From positions 310,001 to 374,000 of the forward strand of contig NZ_JACHJJ010000002.1 in NCBI RefSeq assembly GCF_014203605.1: 64,000 nucleotides of DNA, in the 5' to 3' direction. Origin of the DNA: Thiemannella venezuelensis (GTDB lineage Bacteria; Actinomycetota; Actinomycetes; Streptosporangiales; Streptosporangiaceae). Below the pieces are notes generated by a model. It saw only the letters and a program-made list of their open reading frames with translations. It made no database searches and was not told the DNA's origin. Of this stretch, positions 16,604 to 24,670 are shown piece after piece. The position numbers and the translations under genes were made by a program. The stretch's first letter is position 1, and the number at the start of each line of letters is the position of its first letter.

Positions 16604-17827
16604 GTGACCCAATCCGCGATGGAGTACCGATGGCTGCTGCCCGGCAGCCTGCGTGACGCGCAGCGGAGGGAGCGCCCCAGGGTCCGGCGGTCGACCCGCG
16701 ACTGGATCGTGGACATCGTCATCTTCCTGCTGTCCGTCGGCATGGGGTTGGTCACGGCGGAGCAGGTGCAGGCCGAACCCGGCCTGCCGGAGCCGCTGCG
16801 GGTCGCCGACCAGCTCCTCGGCGCCGTCGCGTGCATCGCGATCTGGCTGCGCCGACGCTGGCCCGTGGGGCTCACCCTCGTGCTCATTCCGGTCTCGTTC
16901 GTCTCGGCCGTCTCGGGCGGAGCGGCCCTGGCGGCGCTGTTCACCGTGGCCGTGCATCGGCCCTTCAGGTACGTGGCACTGACGGGCGGGCTGAACCTGG
17001 CGACGGTCCCCCTCTACCTGCACCTGCGACCGGATCCCGAATTGTCCTTCCGGGAAGGGATCGCGCTGGTGACGCTGATGTTCCTGGTCGTGATGATCTG
17101 GGGCATGCTCGTGCGGGCCCGGCGGCAACTCGTGGTCTCGCTGCGCGAGCGCGCCGAGCGGGCCGAGGTGGAGGCGGAGCTGCGGGTGGAGCGGGCCAGG
17201 CACCTGGAGCGCGAGCGCATCGCCAGGGAGATGCACGACGTGCTCGCCCACCGGCTCTCGCTGCTCAGCGTGCACGCGGGCGCGCTGGAGTACCGGCCGG
17301 ACATGCCGTCGCAGGACGTGGTCCGGGCGGCCGGGGTGATCCGCTCCGGGGCCCACCAGGCCCTCCAGGACCTGCGTGAGGTCATCGGCGTGCTCAGGCA
17401 CGGCGCCGAGGGCGCCGAGGGCATCGATCCCGCCCGCCCGCAGCCGACCCTGGCGGACCTGGCCGCCCTGGTGGAGGAGTCCAGGGACGCGGGCATGGAG
17501 GTGACGCTCGACATGCGCGTGGACGAGCGGGCGGAGGCACCGGCGCAGCTCGGCCGGAACGTCTACCGGATCGTGCAGGAGGGCCTGACCAACGCGCGCA
17601 AGCACGCCGCCGCCGCGGCCGTGGACATGGTGGTGGCGGGCGGGCCCGGCGACGGGCTCACCGTCGAGATCCGCAACCCGGTGACCGGCGGCCAGCCGAT
17701 CCCCGGCAGCGGCACCGGCCTGATCGGGCTCACCGAGCGGGCCGAGCTCGTGGGCGGGCGCCTGGAGTACGGCCGCGCGCCCGACGGCGGGTTCCGGCTC
17801 TGCGCCTGGCTGCCGTGGACGGCCTGA
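16604..17827 (+). CDS. NarL-type two-component sensor histidine kinase
   Basis: The roughly 407-residue membrane kinase has four or more hydrophobic segments (about 30-155), then a coiled linker. A HisKA_3 dimerisation domain follows with the phospho-acceptor in RIAREMHDVLAHRLS, an N-box NVYRIVQEGLTNARKHA and a G-box GTGLIGLTERAELVGG. It would phosphorylate the LuxR-type regulator encoded 43 bp downstream. GTG 16604 fits the upstream TAATGT hexamer; ATG 16592 and ATG 16619 are other options. The signal is unknown; no periplasmic sensing domain is visible. Confidence 0.88.
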   Translation: MTQSAMEYRWLLPGSLRDAQRRERPRVRRSTRDWIVDIVIFLLSVGMGLVTAEQVQAEPGLPEPLRVADQLLGAVACIAIWLRRRWPVGLTLVLIPVSFVSAVSGGAALAALFTVAVHRPFRYVALTGGLNLATVPLYLHLRPDPELSFREGIALVTLMFLVVMIWGMLVRARRQLVVSLRERAERAEVEAELRVERARHLERERIAREMHDVLAHRLSLLSVHAGALEYRPDMPSQDVVRAAGVIRSGAHQALQDLREVIGVLRHGAEGAEGIDPARPQPTLADLAALVEESRDAGMEVTLDMRVDERAEAPAQLGRNVYRIVQEGLTNARKHAAAAAVDMVVAGGPGDGLTVEIRNPVTGGQPIPGSGTGLIGLTERAELVGGRLEYGRAPDGGFRLCAWLPWTA

Positions 17828-17857
17828 GGCGGTGCCGGTGCGCAGGGAGGACACCGC

Positions 17858-17863
17858 TAACGT
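17858..17863 (+). promoter_or_regulatory. -10 element TAACGT for the response regulator
   Basis: TAACGT ends 7 nt before ATG 17871. It implies that the regulator has its own leaderless transcript besides read-through from the kinase gene. Confidence 0.45.
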
Positions 17864-17870
17864 GACCGGC

Positions 17871-18551
17871 ATGAGCTCACCACCCCCGCGCGAGCCGATC
17901 CGCGTGCTGATCGTCGACGACGACGCCCTCGTCCGGGCCGGGCTCTCGATGATCCTCGGCGGCTCCGGCGACATCGTCGTCGTCGGTGAGGCGGCGGACG
18001 GGGACGAGGTGCCGCCGCTGGTGGCCGGGCAGCGGCCGGACGTGGTGCTGATGGACATCCGCATGCCCCGGGTGGACGGCCTGACCGCCACCGAACGCCT
18101 GCGCGCCGCCGTCCCGGCTCCCGAGGTGGTGATCCTGACGACCTTCCACGCCGACGCCCAGGTGCTGCGCGCGCTGCGCGCGGGGGCGGCCGGATTCCTG
18201 CTCAAGGACACCCCGCCGGGCGAGCTGGTCTCCGCGATCCGCCGGGTGGGGGCGGGGGAGCCCATCCTCTCGCCCGCGGTGACCCGCCAGCTCATCGCGC
18301 ACGTCGCCGACGGGGGCGCCGGATCCCGCCGCGAGCGGGCGCTGGAGCTGCTGGCGGGGCTCAGCGAACGCGAACGCGAGGTCGCGGTCGCCGTCGGCCG
18401 GGGGAGGTCGAACGCCGAGATCGCCGCCGGGCTGTACATGAGCGTGGCCACGGTGAAGGCCCACGTCTCGCGGATCCTGACCAAGCTCGGCCTGAACAAC
18501 CGGGTCCAGATCGCGCTGGTCGTCCACGACGCCGGAGGCCTGGGCGGCTGA
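17871..18551 (+). CDS. NarL/FixJ-family response regulator
   Basis: The 226-residue protein has a receiver domain (VLIVDDD, phospho-Asp in VVLMDIRMP, LLKDTPP with the conserved Lys) at about 8-125. A LuxR-type HTH follows at about 160-222 (LSEREREVAVAVGRG ... NAEIAAGLYMSVATVKAHV). It is the cognate partner of the preceding kinase. ATG 17871 is preferred because of TAACGT; GTG 17862 after GGGAGG would add three residues. Targets are not evident, and no neighbouring transporter gene suggests an ABC-linked system. Confidence 0.92.
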   Translation: MSSPPPREPIRVLIVDDDALVRAGLSMILGGSGDIVVVGEAADGDEVPPLVAGQRPDVVLMDIRMPRVDGLTATERLRAAVPAPEVVILTTFHADAQVLRALRAGAAGFLLKDTPPGELVSAIRRVGAGEPILSPAVTRQLIAHVADGGAGSRRERALELLAGLSEREREVAVAVGRGRSNAEIAAGLYMSVATVKAHVSRILTKLGLNNRVQIALVVHDAGGLGG

Positions 18552-18596
18552 CCGGCGGTGCGGCCCTCCCGCGGGCCCCGGGCAGGGCGTCCGGGC

Positions 18597-19715
18597 CTAT
18601 CTCCAGTAGCTCCCGTCGAGCATCCGCTCCAGGGCGGCGCGGTGCATGACCAGGTCGTCGGGGTCCTCGGGCATGGGCTGCTCGCCGAAGTGGATCCGCC
18701 GGTGCCAGACGCGGGCCATGATGATGCCGTGCCGCAGCGCGGCGTACATCTCGTAGAACTCCATGTCCCGCGGCTGATAACCCGTCATCTCCTGATATGT
18801 ACGGCACACGTCCTCGCGCCGCATGAAGTCCGGCAGGCCGGGGAGGCCCATGACCTCGGTGACCTCCTGGAAGAACCGGTGCAGGAAGATCATCCAGGCG
18901 ATGTCCAGCTCGCGGGGGCCGACGGCCGCCATCTCCCAGTCGAGCACCGCCACCGGGGTGAAGTCGCGGTACATCACGTTCCCGATGCGCGCGTCGCCCC
19001 AGCTCAGCACGTCGGGCCCGGGGTCGGCCGGCCAGTGCTCCTCCAGCCAGCCGAACGCCCGCTCCAGCACCGGGATCCGCATCGAGGAGTGCGCCCACTC
19101 GTAGTAGGCCCGCTGGTCGTTGACGTGCCTGCGCAGCGCGGACCCGCCGGGCCGGCCGAGCTGGAAGGGGCGCAGCTCCCCGGGGGTGAACGGGGCGTCG
19201 TGCAGACCGGCCAGGATGGCCACGCTCTCCCGCTGCAGCCGCGCCCGGTCGGCGGGGGAGGCCTCCAGCAGCCAGCCCTCGAAGGTGTAGGGCAGCACGT
19301 CCGGCGGCACGTCCCCGGCCAGCCGTTCCATCACGAAGAAGGGCGTGCCCAGCGGGGCGGGGTCGGGCTCGAACCACAGGGTGCGCGGCGCGGGCGTGCC
19401 CGCGCGCTCCCTGGCCATCCGCATGGCCTCGAACTGCCTGCCGAGGTCGTAGCTCGGGAAGACCGGCACGGCCTCGCTCGCCGGGGCCATCCGGGCGACG
19501 CACGCGACCTGCCGCCCGCCCTCGGCGTCCGCCCAGGAGGCGTCGAACAGCAGGGTCTCGCTGGACATGCCGTTGCCCGAGGGATGGGAGAGCGCGGAGA
19601 CCGCGACCGGGCAGCCCAGGCGCCCGCCGAGCCACGAGCGCACCCGGTCGCGGAGCTCGTCCAGGTCCCGGGTGGAGGTCCGCATCGACTCGCCCTGCTC
19701 CCGCTGTTCGTCCAT
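18597..19715 (-). CDS. Aminoglycoside-phosphotransferase-fold protein (APH family)
   Basis: The 372-residue cytoplasmic protein has the APH kinase fold. Features are an N-lobe with a TLLFDASW strand and VACVARMAP, the catalytic loop LSWGDARIGNVMY (H-x-D replaced by W-G-D) and the metal-binding VLDWEMAAVGPRELDIAW. This subgroup resembles the ACAD10/11-type small-molecule kinase domain rather than true antibiotic kinases. Resistance should not be assumed. ATG 19715 follows GGGAGAG; ATG 19685 is internal. A 19-bp-period direct repeat lies just upstream. It converges on the response regulator. Confidence 0.85.
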   Translation of the reverse strand: MDEQREQGESMRTSTRDLDELRDRVRSWLGGRLGCPVAVSALSHPSGNGMSSETLLFDASWADAEGGRQVACVARMAPASEAVPVFPSYDLGRQFEAMRMARERAGTPAPRTLWFEPDPAPLGTPFFVMERLAGDVPPDVLPYTFEGWLLEASPADRARLQRESVAILAGLHDAPFTPGELRPFQLGRPGGSALRRHVNDQRAYYEWAHSSMRIPVLERAFGWLEEHWPADPGPDVLSWGDARIGNVMYRDFTPVAVLDWEMAAVGPRELDIAWMIFLHRFFQEVTEVMGLPGLPDFMRREDVCRTYQEMTGYQPRDMEFYEMYAALRHGIIMARVWHRRIHFGEQPMPEDPDDLVMHRAALERMLDGSYWR

Positions 19716-19746
19716 CGTGCTCTCCCGGGACTGCTCCGCGACACGC

Positions 19747-19779
19747 CGTACACCGCCGAGACAGTCGTATACCGCCGAG
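19747..19779 (-). promoter_or_regulatory. Direct repeat upstream of the phosphotransferase gene
   Basis: CGTACACCGCCGAG (19747-19760) recurs as CGTATACCGCCGAG (19766-19779), one mismatch, 19-bp period, 32-64 bp before ATG 19715. It is a candidate operator for an unidentified regulator. Confidence 0.4.
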
Positions 19780-19901
19780 CAAACGCTTGTCCACCGCGTG
19801 TTCACCGGCAGGTCAGGCGTGCTTCGATCTTTTATCCGTTCGGCGGCCCGGCGCGGGGGCCGTACCCTTGACGGATAGACCGATCCGAGTAGGGGCCGTT
19901 G

Positions 19902-21224
19902 ATGAGTTCAGCCGGAGAGGGCCTGTCTCGTCCGCTGCCGGAGCAGGTCCGCTCGCACGTCGTGGAGCTGGCAGCCCAGATCCTCGGCTCGATGCCCGCC
20001 GCCGCGGTGCCGCCGCCGCTGCGCACCATCGCCAGGTTCGACCCGCGCAAGCGCGCCAAGCTGGGCGGCACGCCGATCGCCGCGCAACTGGAGACCGACA
20101 AGAAGTTCCGCGAGCTCGTCGCCGAGGCGCTGGCCGCGGGCTGGCCCGAGCTGGTCGCAGGGCTGGCGGAGGGGGCCGTGCCGCCGGCCGCCGAGCCCGT
20201 CATGGTCGCCGCCGCCGCCTACCTGACCCGGCCGCCGGGCTGGGCGGAGATGGTGGAGAACGCCCGCGCCGACATCGAGCGGTCGGCCGTGGTGGCGGAG
20301 GGCTCGGCGCTGGAGCAGACGCTCACCCGGCTGCGCGAGCAGCTGGCCGCGCAGAAGACCGCCGCCAAGGAGGAGTCCGAGCGGCTGCGCGAGCAGCTCA
20401 GGGGCGCACGCACGGAGATCTCCGACCTCCGCCGCAAGCTGCACGAGGCCCGCGAGCGGGCGAAGGCGGCAGACGCCCGTGCCGCCGAGATGGCGGAGGC
20501 CGCCCAGGAGGCCAGGGCGGCCGCCGCGGCGGCGGGCAGCACGGGGGAGAGCGAGCTGCGCCGCCTCCGCGAGCGGCTGACCGACTCCGAGCGGCAGCTG
20601 GAGGCCGCCCGCAGGGCCGCCCGCGAGGGGCGCAGCGTGGAGGACGCCAGGGTCCGCGTGCTGCTCGACGCGCTCCAGGACGCCGCGGCCGGGCTGCGCA
20701 GGGAGCTGGCCATGCCCTCGGGCATCAGCCGGCCCGCCGACTCCGTCGTCTCGGTCGCCCCCGGGCGGCCGGGGGTCCAGGCGGTGCCCGCCCGGGCGCT
20801 GGCCGACGACGATCCGGCCCTGCTCGACCAGCTGCTCACGCTGCCGCAGGTCCACCTGATCGTGGACGGCTACAACGTGACCAAGACCGGGTACGGCACC
20901 CTCACCCTCGCCGACCAGCGCAACCGGCTGCTCACCGGGCTCGGCGCGCTGTACGCGCAGACCCGCACCGAGCTGACCTGCGTCTTCGACGGCGCCGAGC
21001 TGAACGGCCCGGTCCCGGTCTCGGCCCCGCGGGGGGTGCGGGTGCTGTTCAGCGCGCCCGGCCAGATCGCCGACGACCTGATCCGCCAGCTGGTCCAGGC
21101 CGAGCCGGCCGGGCGCGCGCTGGCGGTGGTCTCCTCCGACCGGGAGGTGGCCGAGTCCGTCCGCCGGATGGGCGCCCGGCCGGTCCCCGCCGGGCTGCTG
21201 CTCAAACGCCTCGGGCGCGCCTGA
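19902..21224 (+). CDS. Coiled-coil NYN (YacP-like PIN) domain protein
   Basis: The 440-residue protein has an N-terminal helical domain (about 1-125), a long charged coiled coil (about 125-245, LREQLAAQKTAAKEESERLR register) and a C-terminal NYN nuclease-like domain (about 280-430). Acidic residues are visible in VHLIVDGYNVTKTGY, LTCVFDGAEL, IADDLIRQ and VVSSDREVAESV. NYN proteins such as Rae1/YacP cleave RNA, so an RNA-processing role is plausible. ATG 19902 has AGGGG upstream; a TTG three bases earlier is less likely. A TACCCT at 19863-19868 may be its -10. It precedes the RipC-like gene by 187 bp. Confidence 0.82.
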   Translation: MSSAGEGLSRPLPEQVRSHVVELAAQILGSMPAAAVPPPLRTIARFDPRKRAKLGGTPIAAQLETDKKFRELVAEALAAGWPELVAGLAEGAVPPAAEPVMVAAAAYLTRPPGWAEMVENARADIERSAVVAEGSALEQTLTRLREQLAAQKTAAKEESERLREQLRGARTEISDLRRKLHEARERAKAADARAAEMAEAAQEARAAAAAAGSTGESELRRLRERLTDSERQLEAARRAAREGRSVEDARVRVLLDALQDAAAGLRRELAMPSGISRPADSVVSVAPGRPGVQAVPARALADDDPALLDQLLTLPQVHLIVDGYNVTKTGYGTLTLADQRNRLLTGLGALYAQTRTELTCVFDGAELNGPVPVSAPRGVRVLFSAPGQIADDLIRQLVQAEPAGRALAVVSSDREVAESVRRMGARPVPAGLLLKRLGRA

Positions 21225-21411
21225 CGGAGGTCCGCGGCGGGCCGGAGACGCGCGGTCGGGCCCGGTGACGGCCCGGGCCGGTGTACGGCCCCGCCTGCGG
21301 ATTCGGAGCCGCTCCTTGCCGATAAGCAACGAAACGGCCGAAAAGGTGAGTTCCCCCTTACCGGTTCTGTACTATTTCGCCCCAGTGGCTTTACGCGGGG
21401 AGGGCGTCGTA

Positions 21412-22413
21412 GTGGCCGTGGCGGGCATGCAGAAGAGTTCCGGGCGCAGACCCGTGGCGGCCGGGCTGGTGCTCGCGGCGCTCCTGCTGCCGGTCCTGCC
21501 GTTCGGCGACGCTCTCGCAGAGCCCAAGCCCACGATCGCGCAGGCGAAGAAGAAGCTGAAGCGGCTCAACGAAGAGGCCGACAAGATCGTTGAGAAGTAC
21601 AACCAGGCCGGCGAGAAGTGGAAGAAGGCCAGGAAGAAGTACAAGACGCTCAACGACGCGTTCACCCGGCAGAACGCGAAGGTCGCGGGGCTGCGCAAGG
21701 AACTCGTCACGATGGCCGTCAGCTCCTACCAGCTCGGCGGTGTGACCGGCTGGGAGGCCCTGGTCGGCCAGGCGAGCCCCGAGAACATGCTGAGCGGTCT
21801 GGCCGCCGCCGACCAGCTCTCGGCCTCGCGCGCCCAGTCCCTCAACGCCTTCGACGAGGCCAACAAGACCCTGAAGGGCGACCGCGACAAGGCCAAGGCC
21901 GCCCTGGCCGAGGCCGACCGGACGCGTGACGAGCTGGCCGCGGAGAAGGCCAAGGCCGACAAGATGGTCAAGGCCCAGACCAAGCTCCTGCGCGAGCTCG
22001 GCGCCTTCAGGACCGGTGACCCCGACAGCGCGGGCATCGCCTACACCGGCCCGGCCTCCGGCAACGCCCGCGCGGCCCTGGAGTTCGCCTTCGCCCAGGT
22101 CGGCAAGCCGTACCAGTACGGGGGGACGGGACCGGGCGGCTGGGACTGCTCCGGCCTCGTCCAGGCCTCCTGGCGCGCCGGCGGCGTCAGCCTGCCCCGC
22201 ACGACCTGGGAGCAGTGGAGCTGGGGCGCGAGCCGCAAGGTCTCCCTGGACGACCTCCAGCCCGGCGATCTGATCTTCAGTGAAGGGCTCGGGCACGTGA
22301 GCCTGTACGCCGGCAACGGCCAGATCGTGCACGCCCCGCAGACGGGGGACGTCGTCAAGGTCGTCAGCCTCTCCTCCTACGGCCGCCGCCTCGTCGGCGC
22401 GGTCCGCCCCTGA
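21412..22413 (+). CDS. RipC-like NlpC/P60 peptidoglycan endopeptidase with coiled coil
   Basis: The 333-residue exported hydrolase has a signal peptide (AAGLVLAALLLPVLPFGDALA, cleavage near 38). A Lys/Glu-rich coiled coil occupies about 42-190, and a C-terminal NlpC/P60 domain about 215-333 with the Cys nucleophile in GGWDCSGLVQ, His in LGHVSLYAG and HAPQT as the third position. The domain order matches mycobacterial RipC (Rv2190c), which is controlled through its coiled coil by FtsX. GTG 21412 is chosen because GGGAGG ends 8 nt upstream; TACTAT at 21370-21375 is a likely -10. The second NlpC/P60 gene follows after a long regulatory region. Confidence 0.92.
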   Translation: MAVAGMQKSSGRRPVAAGLVLAALLLPVLPFGDALAEPKPTIAQAKKKLKRLNEEADKIVEKYNQAGEKWKKARKKYKTLNDAFTRQNAKVAGLRKELVTMAVSSYQLGGVTGWEALVGQASPENMLSGLAAADQLSASRAQSLNAFDEANKTLKGDRDKAKAALAEADRTRDELAAEKAKADKMVKAQTKLLRELGAFRTGDPDSAGIAYTGPASGNARAALEFAFAQVGKPYQYGGTGPGGWDCSGLVQASWRAGGVSLPRTTWEQWSWGASRKVSLDDLQPGDLIFSEGLGHVSLYAGNGQIVHAPQTGDVVKVVSLSSYGRRLVGAVRP

Positions 22414-22757
22414 CCCTTCCGGACGCCTGAGCGCCTTTCTCCGGTGCCGGTCCCCGGGCGGTGGCCCGAGGCGGCCGACCGGGGCCGCGCGGCGCCCTCC
22501 GCCGCCCTCCGGGCCGTGGGCCCGGACGAACGGGGCATCGGCGGCTGATCCATCGGCGGGCGCGGGGACGCGGGACCATCTCACCGCCCGGGCCCGCGTG
22601 AAGTCACCGGGCCGTCGCGTGGCGCCCGGAGCCAAACCATGACAAAACAGACTTACGTGCGCAAACCTCTGCGTAGGCGGACCCTCCTGGGAATGTCGCC
22701 CGCGCCGGTCCGGCTCAGGTCCATCTCCGGGCAAGGCCCGAGTCAAGATCGATACCA
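22414..22757. other. Gene-free GC-rich stretch
   Basis: No credible coding frame or RNA gene was seen here. It is the distal part of the 796-bp gap between the two NlpC/P60 genes; the mapped regulatory elements start at 22758. Confidence 0.6.
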
Positions 22758-22784
22758 ATGTGACTGATGTGACTGGAGTGACGT
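22758..22784 (+). repeat. Three-unit 9-bp direct repeat (ATGTGACTG)
   Basis: ATGTGACTG at 22758-22766 and 22767-22775 is followed by the partial copy GAGTGACGT at 22776-22784. Each unit has the CRP half-site-like core GTGAC, 24 bp before the better CRP-like palindrome. Confidence 0.6.
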
Positions 22785-22807
22785 TTTCACGGCGGTGCTC
22801 CGGGGGA

Positions 22808-22823
22808 TGTGACGAGAGTCATA
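22808..22823 (+). promoter_or_regulatory. CRP/FNR-family operator
   Basis: TGTGA-CGAGAG-TCATA matches the consensus TGTGA-N6-TCACA at nine of ten conserved bases. It lies about 83 bp before the candidate -35. In mycobacteria and streptomycetes CRP activates resuscitation and wall-hydrolase genes (rpfA), so activation here is plausible. Confidence 0.6.
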
Positions 22824-22905
22824 AAGGGGCAGCGAAACTGTCGATTACGCAGGGGTTATGGATTCGTGATCAAGCCGGGGCGACCCACTCCCGATGGGGA
22901 ACCCT

Positions 22906-22934
22906 TTGCTGAAATTTGCTGATCCGAGTACCTT
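22906..22934 (+). promoter_or_regulatory. Sigma-70-like promoter for the riboswitch transcript
   Basis: TTGCTG (22906-22911), a 17-bp spacer and TACCTT (22929-22934). It would start RNA near 22941, about 80 nt before the ydaO aptamer. Confidence 0.5.
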
Positions 22935-23019
22935 CTGGCGTCGCGGCGAGCAAGCCATGCCGTCGCACTGAATGTCGGCCTTCCCAACGCCGATGTCCCG
23001 CATAGAAATCCATCCGGCC

Positions 23020-23190
23020 GCTTCACGCGCGCTTCAGCCGCGGCGGCCAGCCGAATCCATGCAGCCAGGAGGCATGGAACCGGGGACCCAACCGGCCTCG
23101 AACACGTGGTCAGGGGTGAATCGGCATGTCGTCATGCCGTAGGGCGCCTTCCCAGCCCGAATCCGTCAGCTAACCCGGTAGGCATCAGTG
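23020..23190 (+). ncRNA. ydaO-type (c-di-AMP) riboswitch
   Basis: Several blocks of the ydaO/yuaA consensus occur in order: GGCATGGAACCGGGGACCC (from 23072), GGGGTGAATCGGCATG with its own hairpin and GTAGGG (23113-23144), and CCCGAATCCGTCAGCTAACC with the closing GGTAGGC (23156-23183). These are the conserved ligand-binding segments. The riboswitch turns expression off when c-di-AMP is high and is common upstream of actinobacterial rpf and NlpC/P60 wall-hydrolase genes, which is exactly the gene placed here 20 nt downstream. End points are approximate. Confidence 0.9.
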
Positions 23191-23209
23191 GAAGTCCCAA
23201 GGAGAAATC

Positions 23210-23815
23210 CTGTCTACCACCCTGCATAACCCTTGTTCGTCGCGCCTTTTCCGCCTTTCCGTGGGCGGGCTCGCCCTTACCCTGACCGCCTCAGCCGGAG
23301 CGGTCACGATGGGCTCCACCCGGGCTCAGGCCCAGGTGCAGGCGACGTCGAACAGCACGACCGCCGTATCGGCTCCGGCCGTCCGGGGGTCCGCCGCGGG
23401 CGCCACCGCGTACGTCAAGGTGAGCGCCAAGATGGCCAGGGCCGCGCGGCAGAAGGCGAGGGCCGCCAAGGCCGTCTCGACGGCAAGGAAGCAGATCGGC
23501 GATCCGTACCGGTGGGGGGCCACCGGCCCCGGCTCGTTCGACTGCTCGGGCCTCGTGCAGTACTCGTGGCGCTCGGCGGGCGTGAGACTCCCCCGGATCT
23601 CGCACAGCCAGTATCGGGCCGTCAGGAAGAAGGTCTCGTGGCGCAGCCTGCGCCCCGGCGACCTGCTCTTCTTCCGGGGCAAGGGCCACGTCGGCATCTA
23701 CGTCGGCAAGGGGAGGATGGTCCACTCGCCCAGCAGCGGCAAGACGGTCCGGATCGTGAGGCTGAAGGGGTACTACCGGTCCTCCTTCGCCGGAGCGGTC
23801 CGGCCCGGCGCCTGA
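23210..23815 (+). CDS. Secreted NlpC/P60 endopeptidase (probable CTG start)
   Basis: The 201-residue exported hydrolase has its catalytic domain at about 85-201: Cys in FDCSGLVQYSW, His in GHVGIYVG and HSPSS as the third position. It would cut stem peptides in peptidoglycan. No ATG, GTG or TTG is in frame between the upstream stop (23171) and GTG 23261. Starting at GTG would remove all Arg residues from the signal peptide. CTG 23210 follows a perfect AAGGAG at 5-nt spacing and gives a normal signal peptide (MSTTLHNPCSSRLFRLSVGG then ALTLTASAGAV). Control by the riboswitch, promoter and CRP-like site upstream is inferred. Confidence 0.85.
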   Translation: MSTTLHNPCSSRLFRLSVGGLALTLTASAGAVTMGSTRAQAQVQATSNSTTAVSAPAVRGSAAGATAYVKVSAKMARAARQKARAAKAVSTARKQIGDPYRWGATGPGSFDCSGLVQYSWRSAGVRLPRISHSQYRAVRKKVSWRSLRPGDLLFFRGKGHVGIYVGKGRMVHSPSSGKTVRIVRLKGYYRSSFAGAVRPGA

Positions 23816-23824
23816 CACCGAGGT

Positions 23825-23865
23825 ACGGCCCCGCACGCCCCCTGACGGATGGCGTGCGGGGCCGT
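23825..23865. terminator. Hairpin terminator after the NlpC/P60 gene
   Basis: A perfect 15-bp stem: 23825-23839 pairs with 23851-23865 around an 11-nt loop, followed by CCCGCTT. It begins 10 bp after the stop codon. Confidence 0.8.
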
Positions 23866-23882
23866 CCCGCTTCCGCGTCACG

Positions 23883-23888
23883 TACGAT
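23883..23888 (+). promoter_or_regulatory. -10 element TACGAT for a leaderless start at 23897
   Basis: TACGAT ends 8 nt before ATG 23897, which has no Shine-Dalgarno sequence. Confidence 0.5.
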
Positions 23889-23896
23889 CGAGCCCT

Positions 23897-24670
23897 ATGT
23901 CCGTCCCGCAGCGGCGCCGCGCCGTGCTCACCGGGATGCTGGCGCTGGCAGGCGCCGCCCTGGCCTCCGGGGCCGCGCCGCTCCCGGAGGGCCCCTGGCC
24001 CGACGCCACCGTGATCCGGGGCGAGCACTACGTCGTCATGGGCCACCGCGTCCCCGCCGCCCGTCTGGCCGACCTCGCCGCCAGGACCGAGCGCGCGCGC
24101 CGTACGGTCGCCGCGATCTGGGGGCCGGTCCGACCGGTGGTCCTGTTCCCGGAGACCGACGCCGAGGCCGGGGCGCTCGCGGGGGCCGGGGCCACCGGCG
24201 GGCTGGCCGCGCTGGCCACCGCCGACCGGGTGATCGTGCTGCCGGACGGCTACGGGAGGCTCACCGAGACCGGCAGGGACGTGGTGCTCGCCCACGAGAT
24301 CACCCACGTGGCCACCGGGGCGACGAGGGGAGGCCGGGTCCCCATGTGGCTGTCGGAGGGGTTCGCCGACTACGTCGGCTACTCGGCGGCCGGGCTCGGG
24401 GTCCGCACGGTCGCCTCCGAACTGGCCGCGGAGGTGGCGGCGGGCGTCCTGCCCGACCGGCTCCCCGGGCCCGCCGACTTCGCCCCGGGGGCGGTACGGC
24501 TGGCGCAGGCCTACGAGGAGGCCTGGCTCGCCTGCCGCTACGTCGCCGGGCGTTTCGGCGAGAGGACGCTCGTGAGGCTCTACGGTGGCGATGTCGGGAC
24601 CGTCCTCGGCCTGACCCCGGCCGAGTTCACCGCCGGCTGGCGCGACTACCTCCGGAAGGAGCTCGGTTGA
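23897..24670 (+). CDS. Exported gluzincin-like metallopeptidase (peptidase MA type)
   Basis: The 257-residue protein has a short export signal (RRRAVLTGMLALAGAALASG) and a zinc peptidase core: LAHEITHVATGA (HExxH, about residues 134-138) and a downstream WLSEGFADYVGY giving the third ligand Glu. The layout is that of the peptidase MA (gluzincin) group. The substrate is unknown. The start is taken from ATG 23897 with an upstream TACGAT. The stop overlaps the TTG of the next metallopeptidase gene (TTGA), so two membrane-side proteases are co-expressed. Confidence 0.82.
   Translation: MSVPQRRRAVLTGMLALAGAALASGAAPLPEGPWPDATVIRGEHYVVMGHRVPAARLADLAARTERARRTVAAIWGPVRPVVLFPETDAEAGALAGAGATGGLAALATADRVIVLPDGYGRLTETGRDVVLAHEITHVATGATRGGRVPMWLSEGFADYVGYSAAGLGVRTVASELAAEVAAGVLPDRLPGPADFAPGAVRLAQAYEEAWLACRYVAGRFGERTLVRLYGGDVGTVLGLTPAEFTAGWRDYLRKELG

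Noticed and set aside
14401-16656. A 751-codon plus-strand open frame.
   Set aside because: Antisense to the DEDDh/GIY-YIG gene, which has all motifs; no domain in the plus frame.
18597-19715. Antibiotic (aminoglycoside) resistance gene.
   Set aside because: The fold is shared, but the catalytic loop differs (W-G-D) and there is no antibiotic cluster; a general small-molecule kinase is safer.
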